NCBI GenBank assembly: GCA_964429075.1
Contig: CAYSBA010000102.1
Location: forward strand, 1 to 5,818
Length of the DNA: 5,818 nt
Direction: 5' to 3'
Origin: CAYSBA01 sp964429075 [NCBI: uncultured bacterium]
GTDB taxonomy: Bacteria > CAYSBA01
Shown here: positions 1 to 5,816 of the stretch, piece after piece
Numbering within the stretch: position 1 is the first letter of the stretch
Layout of the letters: every line of letters starts with the position of its first letter
The notes under the pieces: generated by a model
What the model saw: the letters and a program-made list of their open reading frames with translations, nothing else
What the model was told of the DNA's origin: nothing
The model's database searches: none
Made by a program: the position numbers and the translations under genes

Positions 1-471
1 TTTAAGATGGATAAAGTAGATCTTATTGGCGTAATCACTTCAATTTTAAAAATATATGAACAGAAGGCAACAGAAAAAGGTATCAAGTTAAACTTTGTTA
101 GTAAGGTTTCTCCACTTATGATTTATGGTGATAAATTCAAGCTTGAACAACTATTTATTAATCTTCTTGACAATGCCATAAAGTATACAGAGGAAGGGTT
201 TGTTGAGATCGAGTGTAGAAGGAGCGACTCCTTCGCGCTTGTCAAGATAAGAGACAGTGGTATTGGTATACCAAAGGAGCATTTGGATAGAATCTTTGAA
301 AGATTTTACAGAGTCGATAAATCAAGATCACGGAAACTTGGTGGCACAGGCCTCGGACTATCGATTGTAAAGCACATTGTACTTGTCCATAATGGAAGGA
401 TTGAGGTAGAAAGCAAGCCAAAAATAGGGACAACCTTCAGTGTATATATACCACTCTTAACAGAATCTTAA
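1..471 (+). CDS. phoR: PhoR-type sensor histidine kinase, C-terminal ATPase part (5' end outside window)
   Basis: This is the catalytic end of a membrane sensor kinase that would phosphorylate a PhoB/PhoP-type response regulator when phosphate is scarce. The frame is open to base 1, so the ATG at base 7 is almost certainly internal. About 156 residues are visible and form one HATPase_c domain. Counting from the Met at base 7, the N box is INLLDNAIKY (51-60), the G1 box DSGIGIP (83-89), the F box IFERFYR (96-102) and the G2 box GGTGLGLSIVKHI (112-124). All ATP-binding boxes look intact. The phospho-accepting His domain and any PAS, HAMP or membrane segments lie upstream and cannot be judged. 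The kinase family is certain from the motifs; the name PhoR rests on the adjacent pst-phoU operon. Two TTAACA repeats of the downstream regulatory array lie in its last codons, and the second contains its TAA stop. Confidence 0.88.
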   Translation, partial: FKMDKVDLIGVITSILKIYEQKATEKGIKLNFVSKVSPLMIYGDKFKLEQLFINLLDNAIKYTEEGFVEIECRRSDSFALVKIRDSGIGIPKEHLDRIFERFYRVDKSRSRKLGGTGLGLSIVKHIVLVHNGRIEVESKPKIGTTFSVYIPLLTES

Positions 472-495
472 CATAGCCTTTATTCTCCCTTAACA
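457..495 (+). promoter_or_regulatory. Probable Pho box: four TTAACA-like repeats in 11-bp phase
   Basis: TTAACA occurs at 457-462, 468-473 and 490-495. The fourth position of the series, 479-484, holds a degenerate TTTATT. Starts are exactly 11 bp apart, each with a 5-bp spacer, so all sites lie on one face of the helix. This is how PhoB/PhoP response regulators bind, as head-to-tail dimers on direct repeats. The hexamer resembles the Bacillus subtilis PhoP repeat, TT(A/T/C)ACA, more than the E. coli CTGTCAT half-site. The last repeat ends 9 bp upstream of the -10, in place of a normal -35, as expected for a class of promoter activated by this regulator family. The repeats and spacing are read directly; binding by the cognate regulator is inferred. 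Confidence 0.75.
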
Positions 496-501
496 CAGCG
501 G

Positions 502-510
502 TGCTATATT
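502..510 (+). promoter_or_regulatory. Extended -10 of the pstS operon promoter
   Basis: TG-C-TATATT matches the extended -10 form TGnTATAAT with one mismatch in the hexamer. No -35-like hexamer lies about 17 bp upstream (482-487 reads ATTCTC), which fits an activator-dependent promoter served by the repeat array just upstream. Transcription would start near 516-519, giving a leader of only about 20 nt that ends with the strong pstS ribosome binding site. Confidence 0.6.
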
Positions 511-524
511 CCACAAATCTTAAT

Positions 525-530
525 AGGAGG
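525..530 (+). promoter_or_regulatory. Ribosome binding site that sets the pstS start
   Basis: AGGAGG lies 6 nt before the ATG at 537. This strong site fixes the start there rather than at the in-frame GTG at 501, which overlaps the proposed -10 and has no such site. Confidence 0.85.
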
Positions 531-536
531 ACGATT

Positions 537-1448
537 ATGAAGAAGACATTTTTAGCAACCATTGCGATGATCTTTATTATCTGGGGTTGCACACACAAAA
601 AGTCAGTCAAGATGGTACAGATAAAGGGTTCAGATACACTGTTAAACCTTGTTCAGGCATTATCTGAGAAATACATGAAAATATATCCAGATAAGGCCAT
701 ATCTGTAACTGGTGGGGGTAGTGGTGTTGGAATAGCAGCGATAGTAGATGGAAAGACAGATATTGCAGATGCCTCGAGGAGTATTAAAGAAAAAGAACTC
801 AAGCTGGCACAAAAAAAGGGACGGAGTTTGCTTCAGTTCATAATTGCACGAGACGGGTTGTCTGTAATTGTAAATAAAGATCTTCCAGTTGATAGTCTTA
901 CATTGAGAGATATTGGAAAGATCTACAGAGGTGAGATCAAAAATTATAAAGAGGTGGGCGGGCCGGACCTTCCTATATCTCTATACGGTAGGACAAATGC
1001 ATCTGGGACATACGTATATTTTCGTGAGCATGTGGTAAAGGGAGAGTACTCCACCACTATGAAATCAATGAATGGTAACAGTCAGATAGTAGAGGCAATA
1101 AAGAGAGATAAAGCAGGTATTGGCTATGTAGGTATTGGCTATATAAGAAAGGATGACGGAAGGCCTATAGAGGGTGTGAAGGCAATCAAAATTAAGATAT
1201 CTGATAAAGATTCTGGATTTTCTCCTTTTGATACAGCAGCTGTAAATAGTGGCAAATATCCACTTACAAGACCTCTTTTTCAATACATAGAAAAAAACAC
1301 GTCAAAAGAGGTTATTTATTTTATAAAATTTTCGCTATCAGCACAGGCACATGAGATTATAAATAAGATTGGTTTCTTTTTACCAACTTCAGAAGATATG
1401 AGACAAAATAACGAAACCTTAAAAAAGGTAAAAATCATAAACCAATAA
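537..1448 (+). CDS. pstS: Phosphate-binding protein of the Pst ABC transporter, probable lipoprotein
   Basis: This protein captures phosphate outside the inner membrane and passes it to PstC/PstA. The start at 537 follows AGGAGG and gives 303 residues. The N-terminus is a signal peptide (KK, then a hydrophobic stretch to residue 17) ending in I-W-G-C, so Cys18 is the likely lipidated residue; Trp at -2 is unusual. Ligand-site motifs typical of the family are visible: GSDT (31-34), GGGSGVG (59-65), DIADASR (75-81) and R152 followed by SGT (156-158), which matches the Arg and Ser-Gly-Thr phosphate contacts of E. coli PstS. GIGYVGIGY (194-202) is another family hallmark. At 79-81 ASR stands where E. 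coli has ASD, as in the shorter lipoprotein-type PstS branch. The next gene starts 12 nt downstream. Being first after the Pho-type promoter fits the usual excess of PstS over the other subunits. Confidence 0.95.
   Translation: MKKTFLATIAMIFIIWGCTHKKSVKMVQIKGSDTLLNLVQALSEKYMKIYPDKAISVTGGGSGVGIAAIVDGKTDIADASRSIKEKELKLAQKKGRSLLQFIIARDGLSVIVNKDLPVDSLTLRDIGKIYRGEIKNYKEVGGPDLPISLYGRTNASGTYVYFREHVVKGEYSTTMKSMNGNSQIVEAIKRDKAGIGYVGIGYIRKDDGRPIEGVKAIKIKISDKDSGFSPFDTAAVNSGKYPLTRPLFQYIEKNTSKEVIYFIKFSLSAQAHEIINKIGFFLPTSEDMRQNNETLKKVKIINQ
1116..1145 (+). repeat. 15-bp tandem repeat inside pstS
   Basis: GGTATTGGCTATGTA at 1116-1130 is followed directly by GGTATTGGCTATATA at 1131-1145, 14 of 15 bases identical. 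It encodes GIGYV-GIGYI (residues 194-203). The doubled Gly-aromatic motif is common in PstS proteins, so the protein repeat is old; the near-identity of the codons may be chance or recent homogenisation. Confidence 0.6.
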
Positions 1449-1450
1449 AT

Positions 1451-1455
1451 GGAGG
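1451..1455 (+). promoter_or_regulatory. Ribosome binding site of the DUF2490-like gene
   Basis: GGAGG lies 5 nt before the ATG at 1461. It overlaps another in-frame ATG at 1449, which directly follows the pstS stop codon. Since 1449 has no site of its own at the right distance, 1461 is the better start. Confidence 0.8.
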
Positions 1456-1460
1456 AAGTT

Positions 1461-2117
1461 ATGCAACTTAAAAAGGCATTGATTTTTCTAATTCTTCTGG
1501 TTCCATCAGTAGCCTTTTCTCATCAGGACGAAGACTCACAGTTCTGGAACACAGAGGTCATAAAGGGGAAGATAGGAAAAGAGACTACCTTAAAGATCGA
1601 AGAAGAGTTCAGAATGGCAGATAGCTGGCGACATCTCTACTATTATCATACCGATCTTGGAGTAGATTACAGGATCACAGACTGGATAAATCTGGCCCTT
1701 TTTTACAGGCAGATATATGAAACAAAGCAAGGCACATGGAAGGAGGAAAACAGGCCACACATAGACCTTAACCTGAAATTCAAAAAATTTACAGTCAGGA
1801 TACACAATAGGCTAAGAGTTGAGTACAGGTTCAAACATGGCTCTGATAACGAATTAAGATTAAGATACAAGCTTTCTTTATCTGTACCACTGAAAATATC
1901 AAGGGTTAAATTGAAACCATTTATAAAAGACGAGATCTTTTACACTCCAAAGGATAATGAGGGCTTGAGCAGAAACAGGTTGTATGTAGGGATATCCACT
2001 CACATTGCAGGACCATTTGTAGTATCTGTCTTTTATATGAGGCAGAGTACAAAAAAGGATACCTACTGGAAAGACTATAATATAACAGGGCTTAAGTTAA
2101 AAGCTTCATTCAAATGA
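1461..2117 (+). CDS. DUF2490-like predicted outer-membrane beta-barrel protein within the pst operon
   Basis: The function is unknown. The 218-residue product begins with a clear Sec signal peptide (MQLKK, a hydrophobic core, then AFS before His21, a good signal peptidase I site). The mature part, about 198 residues, is built of short alternating polar/hydrophobic strands rich in Tyr, Trp and Phe, such as HLYYYHTDLGVDYRI, INLALFYRQIYE and LRLRYKLSLSVPL, with charged turns. This pattern and length resemble the DUF2490 family of predicted outer-membrane proteins; the family call is from memory of its look, not from a search. The mature chain is basic (I count 37 Lys/Arg against 25 Asp/Glu). It ends in LKLKASFK, with Phe next to last rather than last as in a classic barrel signal. 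It lies 12 nt after pstS and its TGA overlaps the pstC ATG. A role in passing phosphate across the outer membrane is possible but unproven. Confidence 0.75.
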   Translation: MQLKKALIFLILLVPSVAFSHQDEDSQFWNTEVIKGKIGKETTLKIEEEFRMADSWRHLYYYHTDLGVDYRITDWINLALFYRQIYETKQGTWKEENRPHIDLNLKFKKFTVRIHNRLRVEYRFKHGSDNELRLRYKLSLSVPLKISRVKLKPFIKDEIFYTPKDNEGLSRNRLYVGISTHIAGPFVVSVFYMRQSTKKDTYWKDYNITGLKLKASFK

Positions 2118-3001
2118 AATCATCAAGATCCATAAGTCAGGAAACTTTATTCAGGTTTATCTCAGGCACAAGTGCCACATTTGTGGTACTTGTGCTTTTT
2201 GGAATATCCTTTTTACTTTTCTTTAAAGGTATAAAGACCTTTGTAGATATAAGCCCTCTGAGATTTATTCAAGATAAGATCTGGAATCCTGAGGCCTATG
2301 GAAGGCCATCCTATGGTATTTTACCAATGATTGTATCCACCTTCATGGTCACATCTATCTCAATGCTTATAGCTGTTCCAGTAGGCATAGGATCCTCTAT
2401 CTTTATATCAGAGGTTGCTCCAGAAAAGATAAAGAGAATACTCAAGACAATAGTTGAGCTTATTGCAGGTATCCCCTCTGTAATGCTTGGTTTTTTTGGT
2501 ATCGTTGTTATAGGTCCCATATTAGTACAGATCTTTAAAATAAAGAGTGGGTTATGTGCTTTAAATGGTTCTATTCTTCTTGCTTTTATGGCACTTCCTA
2601 CAATTATCAGTATATCTGAAGATATAATATCATCATTACCACATTCATATAGAGAGGCATCATTAGCCCTTGGTGCAACAAAATGGGAAACCATTGTCTA
2701 TGTTGTTGTGCCTGCGTCGATGCCGGGAATAATATCTGCTATCTTATTAGGATTTGGCAGGGCGATGGGTGAGACGATGACAGTCCTTATGGTCGCAGGG
2801 AATGCCTCTTCCATGCCACATTCAATCTTTGATCCTGTCCAGACCATGACAGCGACAATCGCAATGGAGCTTGGAGAGGTTGCGAGTGGTACGACACACT
2901 ACCACAGCCTCTTTTTAATAGGTCTGATCCTATTTATCTTCTCATTAATCATAAATCTTTCTGCAGAAGGTATTAAAAAAAGGATGATCAAGATAAAATG
3001 A
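2114..3001 (+). CDS. pstC: Phosphate ABC transporter permease PstC
   Basis: This is one of the two inner-membrane channel subunits of the Pst importer; it pairs with PstA and is driven by PstB. It has 295 residues and about six membrane segments (roughly 21-43, 69-95, 113-141, 151-171, 201-225 and 264-284). The cytoplasmic EAA loop that docks on the ATPase reads REASLALGATKWETI (180-194) and continues into VPASMPGI (199-206). RAMGETMTVLMVAGN (216-230) is the hallmark that separates PstC from PstA. The ATG at 2114 overlaps the previous stop as ATGA and has no Shine-Dalgarno sequence, so initiation probably depends on ribosomes finishing the DUF2490-like gene. A strong hairpin followed by T5 lies in codons 17-29 and may act as an attenuator. 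The gene ends in another ATGA overlap with pstA. Confidence 0.95.
   Translation: MKSSRSISQETLFRFISGTSATFVVLVLFGISFLLFFKGIKTFVDISPLRFIQDKIWNPEAYGRPSYGILPMIVSTFMVTSISMLIAVPVGIGSSIFISEVAPEKIKRILKTIVELIAGIPSVMLGFFGIVVIGPILVQIFKIKSGLCALNGSILLAFMALPTIISISEDIISSLPHSYREASLALGATKWETIVYVVVPASMPGIISAILLGFGRAMGETMTVLMVAGNASSMPHSIFDPVQTMTATIAMELGEVASGTTHYHSLFLIGLILFIFSLIINLSAEGIKKRMIKIK
2164..2200 (+). terminator. Possible intragenic attenuator: 13-bp hairpin plus T5 early in pstC
   Basis: The arm GCACAAGTGCCAC (2166-2178) pairs with GTGGTACTTGTGC (2183-2195) across an ATTT loop: 12 Watson-Crick pairs and one G-U (2174 with 2187). A further G-U and A-U can extend the base at 2164-2165 into the T run. Five T follow at 2196-2200, then GG. 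This has the form of a rho-independent terminator, though with a short T tract. It starts 47 nt past the DUF2490-like stop and lies inside the pstC frame, so translating ribosomes would melt it. If reinitiation at the ATGA overlap fails, the hairpin could stop transcription and keep pstC, pstA and pstB below pstS. The 30-bp near-palindrome could instead be a protein-binding site, or chance. Confidence 0.5.
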
Positions 3002-3846
3002 AAAGAAGGTTGTTCGATAGAATTGGTATCCTTTATATCTATTTCTCAATTATAGTCGTACTTTTTGGATTCCTATTTTTTATTGGATATATTTTTTATC
3101 ATGGAATTGGTGTAATAGACCTTGATTTTTTATTTGAAAATCCAAGAAATTCTATGATAGAAGGTGGCATCTTTGCTCCTATTGTCGGGACGGTCTATGT
3201 GACTCTTACCACCGCAATTTTTGCTACACCAATAGGGATAATGTGTGCAATCTTTCTTATTGAATACTCGAAGGATACCTTATTTATAAGACTTGTTAGG
3301 GCAAGCCTTCGTAATCTTGCATCGGTACCATCTATAGTATATGGTCTATTTGGGGTTGCCCTTTTTGTTGATGGGTTTGGATTTGGTAGCTCAATACTCG
3401 CTTCTGGCCTTACCCTCGGTCTGATGACCCTTCCATGGATTGTATCTGCAACAGAGGAGGCACTTGTTTCTGTTCCTTTGGATTTAAAGCTTGGTGCCTA
3501 TGCACTTGGAGCAAACAGATTACAGTGTATAAGGAGTGTCATATTGCCGTATGCACTGCCTGGTATAACTACAGGGATTATCCTTGGTCTATCAAGGGCT
3601 GCAGGTGAGACAGCACCAATATTGTTTACAGGTGTAGCCTTTTACCTCCCAAAACTTCCGGGGTCTTTGTTTGATCAATTTATGGCCCTCCCCTATCATC
3701 TTTACATACTGAGTACCCAGCATCAGAATATTGAAAAGGCACTTCCTGTTGCATATGGTACTGCGCTTGTCCTTCTCTTTTTTGTATCTATACTTAATAT
3801 CCTTGCTATTGTTATAAGGACAAAGATGACATCAGGAGGTAGTTAA
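2998..3846 (+). CDS. pstA: Phosphate ABC transporter permease PstA
   Basis: This is the second channel subunit of the Pst importer. The 282-residue protein starts with a basic MKRRLFDR and a first membrane segment (about 11-34), then a periplasmic stretch and about five further segments (roughly 59-88, 107-127, 131-150, 182-213 and 249-274). The EAA loop, [21 protein letters not shown] (164-184), contacts Pst[14 protein letters not shown] (200-212) is the PstA hallmark; PstC has RAMGET-MTV at the same place. The ATG overlaps the pstC stop as ATGA, and the only Shine-Dalgarno-like AGGA is at 2981-2984, 13 nt away, so translation is probably coupled to pstC. Its last codons contain the AGGAGGT that serves pstB. 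The length is normal and nothing looks broken. Confidence 0.95.
   Translation: MKRRLFDRIGILYIYFSIIVVLFGFLFFIGYIFYHGIGVIDLDFLFENPRNSMIEGGIFAPIVGTVYVTLTTAIFATPIGIMCAIFLIEYSKDTLFIRLVRASLRNLASVPSIVYGLFGVALFVDGFGFGSSILASGLTLGLMTLPWIVSATEEALVSVPLDLKLGAYALGANRLQCIRSVILPYALPGITTGIILGLSRAAGETAPILFTGVAFYLPKLPGSLFDQFMALPYHLYILSTQHQNIEKALPVAYGTALVLLFFVSILNILAIVIRTKMTSGGS
3834..3840 (+). promoter_or_regulatory. Strong ribosome binding site of pstB, inside the 3' end of pstA
   Basis: AGGAGGT lies 5 nt before the pstB ATG at 3846, which shares one base with the pstA TAA. Unlike pstC and pstA, pstB can therefore be initiated independently, which may help supply the two ATPase copies needed per transporter. 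Confidence 0.85.
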
Positions 3847-4598
3847 TGACAAAGATAGAGGTAGAAAATCTTTTTCTATATTATGGTAATAAACAAATAT
3901 TACATGACATAACTATAGGTTTTCACACAAATAGTATAAGTGCAATAATAGGCCCATCTGGATGTGGGAAATCAAGCCTTTTAAGATGCATAAACAGGTT
4001 GAACGATTTACTGCCAGATGTAAAAATCAGCGGGCGTATCCTGCTTGACAATGTGAATATTCTTACAGATGAAATAGACCCTGTTGAACTCAGAAAACGG
4101 ATAGGGATGGTCTTTCAAAGGCCCAACCCCTTTCCTAAGACAATCTATGATAATGTAGCCTATGGACCACGCATAGCCGGGATTAAGAAAAAGACACAGC
4201 TCAACGAAATTGTAGAAAGGTCACTTAAATTAAGTGGGCTCTGGGATGAGGTTAAGGATAGACTGTTTGACAGTGCAATGAAACTCTCAGGAGGACAGCA
4301 GCAGCGATTGTGTATTGCACGGGCACTGGCTGTTGAGCCGGAAGTATTGATGCTTGATGAACCTTGTTCAGCCCTTGATCCTATAAGTACATTCAGGATT
4401 GAGGATCTGCTTGTTAGGCTGAAAGATAAATACACCATCATTATTGTAACTCATAATATGCAGCAGGCTGCGAGGATATCCGATTATACAGGGTTTCTTT
4501 ACATGGGAAAACTCATTGAGTTTGGAGAGACAGAAAAGATATTTACAAACCCGGAGAAGGAGCTTACAGAAAGATATATCAGTGGAAAATTGGGATAA
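3846..4598 (+). CDS. pstB: Phosphate ABC transporter ATP-binding protein PstB
   Basis: This cytoplasmic ATPase powers phosphate import as a dimer under PstC/PstA. It has 250 residues, the usual length. All nucleotide-binding parts are present and canonical: Walker [10 protein letters not shown] (36-44); Q-loop Gln91 in [20 protein letters not shown] (90-109), a stretch characteristic of PstB; ABC signature LSGGQQQR (147-154); Walker B VLMLDEP (167-173); D-loop SALD (175-178); and switch His203 in [17 protein letters not shown] (47-55) is also typical of PstB. Translation starts from a strong site inside pstA, and phoU follows after 10 nt. Nothing is missing or unusual. Confidence 0.97.
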   Translation: MTKIEVENLFLYYGNKQILHDITIGFHTNSISAIIGPSGCGKSSLLRCINRLNDLLPDVKISGRILLDNVNILTDEIDPVELRKRIGMVFQRPNPFPKTIYDNVAYGPRIAGIKKKTQLNEIVERSLKLSGLWDEVKDRLFDSAMKLSGGQQQRLCIARALAVEPEVLMLDEPCSALDPISTFRIEDLLVRLKDKYTIIIVTHNMQQAARISDYTGFLYMGKLIEFGETEKIFTNPEKELTERYISGKLG

Positions 4599-4602
4599 GG
4601 AG
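4597..4602 (+). promoter_or_regulatory. Ribosome binding site that sets the phoU start
   Basis: AAGGAG, sharing its first two bases with the pstB stop codon, lies 6 nt before the ATG at 4609. This favours 4609 over an in-frame start at 4516, which would add 31 residues unlike PhoU and overlap pstB deeply. Confidence 0.8.
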
Positions 4603-4608
4603 ATTAAG

Positions 4609-5271
4609 ATGAGAAACAGCTACGAAGAAAGATTAAACAACATAAAAAAGGAGCTGGTTAATTTAGGAGACATGGTGATAACTGCAATAGACGAATCAAT
4701 AAAGGCACTACGCAAAAAAGATGTCTCTCTGGCCCAACAAATCATTAACAACGATTCACTTATAAATGAAAAACAACGAAAGATTGAAGAAACAATAATC
4801 TATACAATGGCAACACAACAACCGGTTGCCAGAGAGCTTAGAGAATTGATTGCATGTTTTATTATCTCTGTAGAACTGGAAAGGATAGCAGATTATGCAG
4901 AAGGTATATCGAGGATTGTAGTAAGGTGGGACAATCAACCACATGTCAAGCCTTTAATAGATATACCTAACATGTCAGAATTATCTATTGAGATGATAAA
5001 AAACAGCCTGAAGGCCTTTGTCATGCAGGATGTGACCCTTGCAAAGTCCACATGGAAAATGGATGATAAGATTGACCAGCTTTATCATCAGATATTGAGA
5101 GAACTTATTACATTTATGATGGAGGACCCAAAGATAATAACGCGATCTACCTATCTTATTTGGGTAGCTCATAATTTAGAGAGGATTGCCGATAGGGCAA
5201 CCAACATATGTGAGAGGACAATATTTCTGGTAGAGGGTTATAAAGATGATTTTTTAAATCCAGAATCCTAA
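4609..5271 (+). CDS. phoU: Phosphate signalling and transport regulator PhoU
   Basis: PhoU is a cytoplasmic helical protein that links Pst transporter activity to PhoR, keeps the kinase off when phosphate is plentiful, and restrains uptake. The 220-residue product is predicted to be all helical and shows the two-fold repeat of the family. Each half has the metal-binding E-xxx-D motif: E91-RIA-D95 in ELERIADYAEGI and E191-RIA-D195 in HNLERIADRATNICE. The N-terminus, YEERLNNIKKELVNLGDMV (5-23), is typical. The start at 4609 follows AAGGAG and gives a normal length. It is the last gene of the pst operon. Its TAA (5269-5271) overlaps the stop of the convergent cytochrome gene, leaving no room for a dedicated terminator, and I see none nearby. 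Confidence 0.95.
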   Translation: MRNSYEERLNNIKKELVNLGDMVITAIDESIKALRKKDVSLAQQIINNDSLINEKQRKIEETIIYTMATQQPVARELRELIACFIISVELERIADYAEGISRIVVRWDNQPHVKPLIDIPNMSELSIEMIKNSLKAFVMQDVTLAKSTWKMDDKIDQLYHQILRELITFMMEDPKIITRSTYLIWVAHNLERIADRATNICERTIFLVEGYKDDFLNPES

Positions 5272-5816
5272 TCTCCCTTTCTATATGGTAAAACCTTTTT
5301 AACAATACTATCAAACAGATCTTTATTGTGAGCGATTGACATACCTTCAAGTAGTTTCACAAGGTCCTTATTTGTGTTATTGAGATTCTTTAGTTGCTTT
5401 ATATAACCCCTTTTTTCAGCAAGCCACTCATTCAGGATCTTCTTCATGGAATCGTCGTGACACTCTACACAGCGGACAGTTACATCTTTCAGGGTATTTC
5501 CCCCTATTTGATCTCCATGACAACCCCTACAACCTATGTTCAGCATGGGGGATGGGTCCTTTTCAATAGAGATATTATCATAGATAAATCTACCTTTTAG
5601 AAAGTCTGACTCTCTTTTATGACATCTTGTACAATCTGAGTATTCTTCGTGATGACAATTTACACAGAAATCTGAAGAGGTATCTATCTTTGATGGATGT
5701 TTCGTAAGATCATGACAATCATCACAGGAAAGTCCGGCCTTATCAAAGTGATATTCATGTGGAAAATCTGGCCTTTTAGCCACTGCAATTACCCTGTAAT
5801 TACCAAGGTTGTTGTG
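5268..5816 (-). CDS. Multiheme c-type cytochrome, C-terminal part with five CXXCH sites (5' end outside window)
   Basis: This is the end of a periplasmic or extracellular electron-transfer protein; its partner and substrate are unknown. The frame stays open to the window edge, giving 182 residues. A GTG at 5783 is probably internal, because no signal peptide follows it and c-type heme attachment needs export. Numbering from the first complete codon, heme sites are CDDCH (31-35), CVNCH (51-55), CTRCH (62-66), CRGCH (96-100) and CVECH (116-120). Extra His residues (20, 23, 40, 56) could be axial ligands. After the last heme comes a helical tail of about 60 residues with E-GMSIAHNKDLFDSIVKKVL (157-176). 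This resembles the G-x-HN-xxxx-LL element seen near the end of many multiheme cytochromes, where the His may ligate a heme. The spacing suggests a cytochrome c3/c7-like or NrfH-like family, but I cannot name it. It is convergent with phoU and presumably not part of the phosphate operon. Confidence 0.85.
   Translation of the reverse strand, partial: HNNLGNYRVIAVAKRPDFPHEYHFDKAGLSCDDCHDLTKHPSKIDTSSDFCVNCHHEEYSDCTRCHKRESDFLKGRFIYDNISIEKDPSPMLNIGCRGCHGDQIGGNTLKDVTVRCVECHDDSMKKILNEWLAEKRGYIKQLKNLNNTNKDLVKLLEGMSIAHNKDLFDSIVKKVLPYRKGD

Noticed and set aside
218-234. Perfect 7-bp hairpin GAAGGAG-CGA-CTCCTTC inside the phoR fragment
   Set aside because: No T tract follows, it lies in the middle of the ATPase domain, and it encodes ordinary residues (RRSDSF). 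Probably chance.
263-274. 12-bp perfect palindrome TTGGTATACCAA
   Set aside because: It falls on the conserved GIGIP box of the kinase, so the sequence is explained by coding; it is not near any promoter.
501-536. GTG at 501 as an upstream start of pstS, adding 12 residues
   Set aside because: It would overlap the proposed -10 and put a polar, Arg-containing stretch before the signal peptide; the AGGAGG at 525-530 points to the ATG at 537.
2311-2694. Open frame of 127 codons on the minus strand, antisense to pstC
   Set aside because: It mirrors a strongly conserved permease gene, resembles no protein I recognise, and no supporting promoter or binding site was seen. A coding shadow.
2886-2905. 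Inverted repeat GTGGTA / TACCAC near the end of pstC
   Set aside because: Only 6 bp with an 8-nt loop, and the T run begins several bases after the stem. Too weak for a terminator call.
5250-5262. Inverted repeat GATTT-TTT-AAATC near the end of phoU as a bidirectional terminator
   Set aside because: The stem is 5 bp with only two G-C pairs and a 3-nt loop, not stable enough, and it lies inside the coding sequence.
5268-5783. GTG at 5783 as the true start of the cytochrome gene
   Set aside because: The frame remains open to the window edge with protein-like sequence upstream (GNYRVIA), there is only a weak AGGG ahead of it, and no signal peptide follows although heme attachment requires export.
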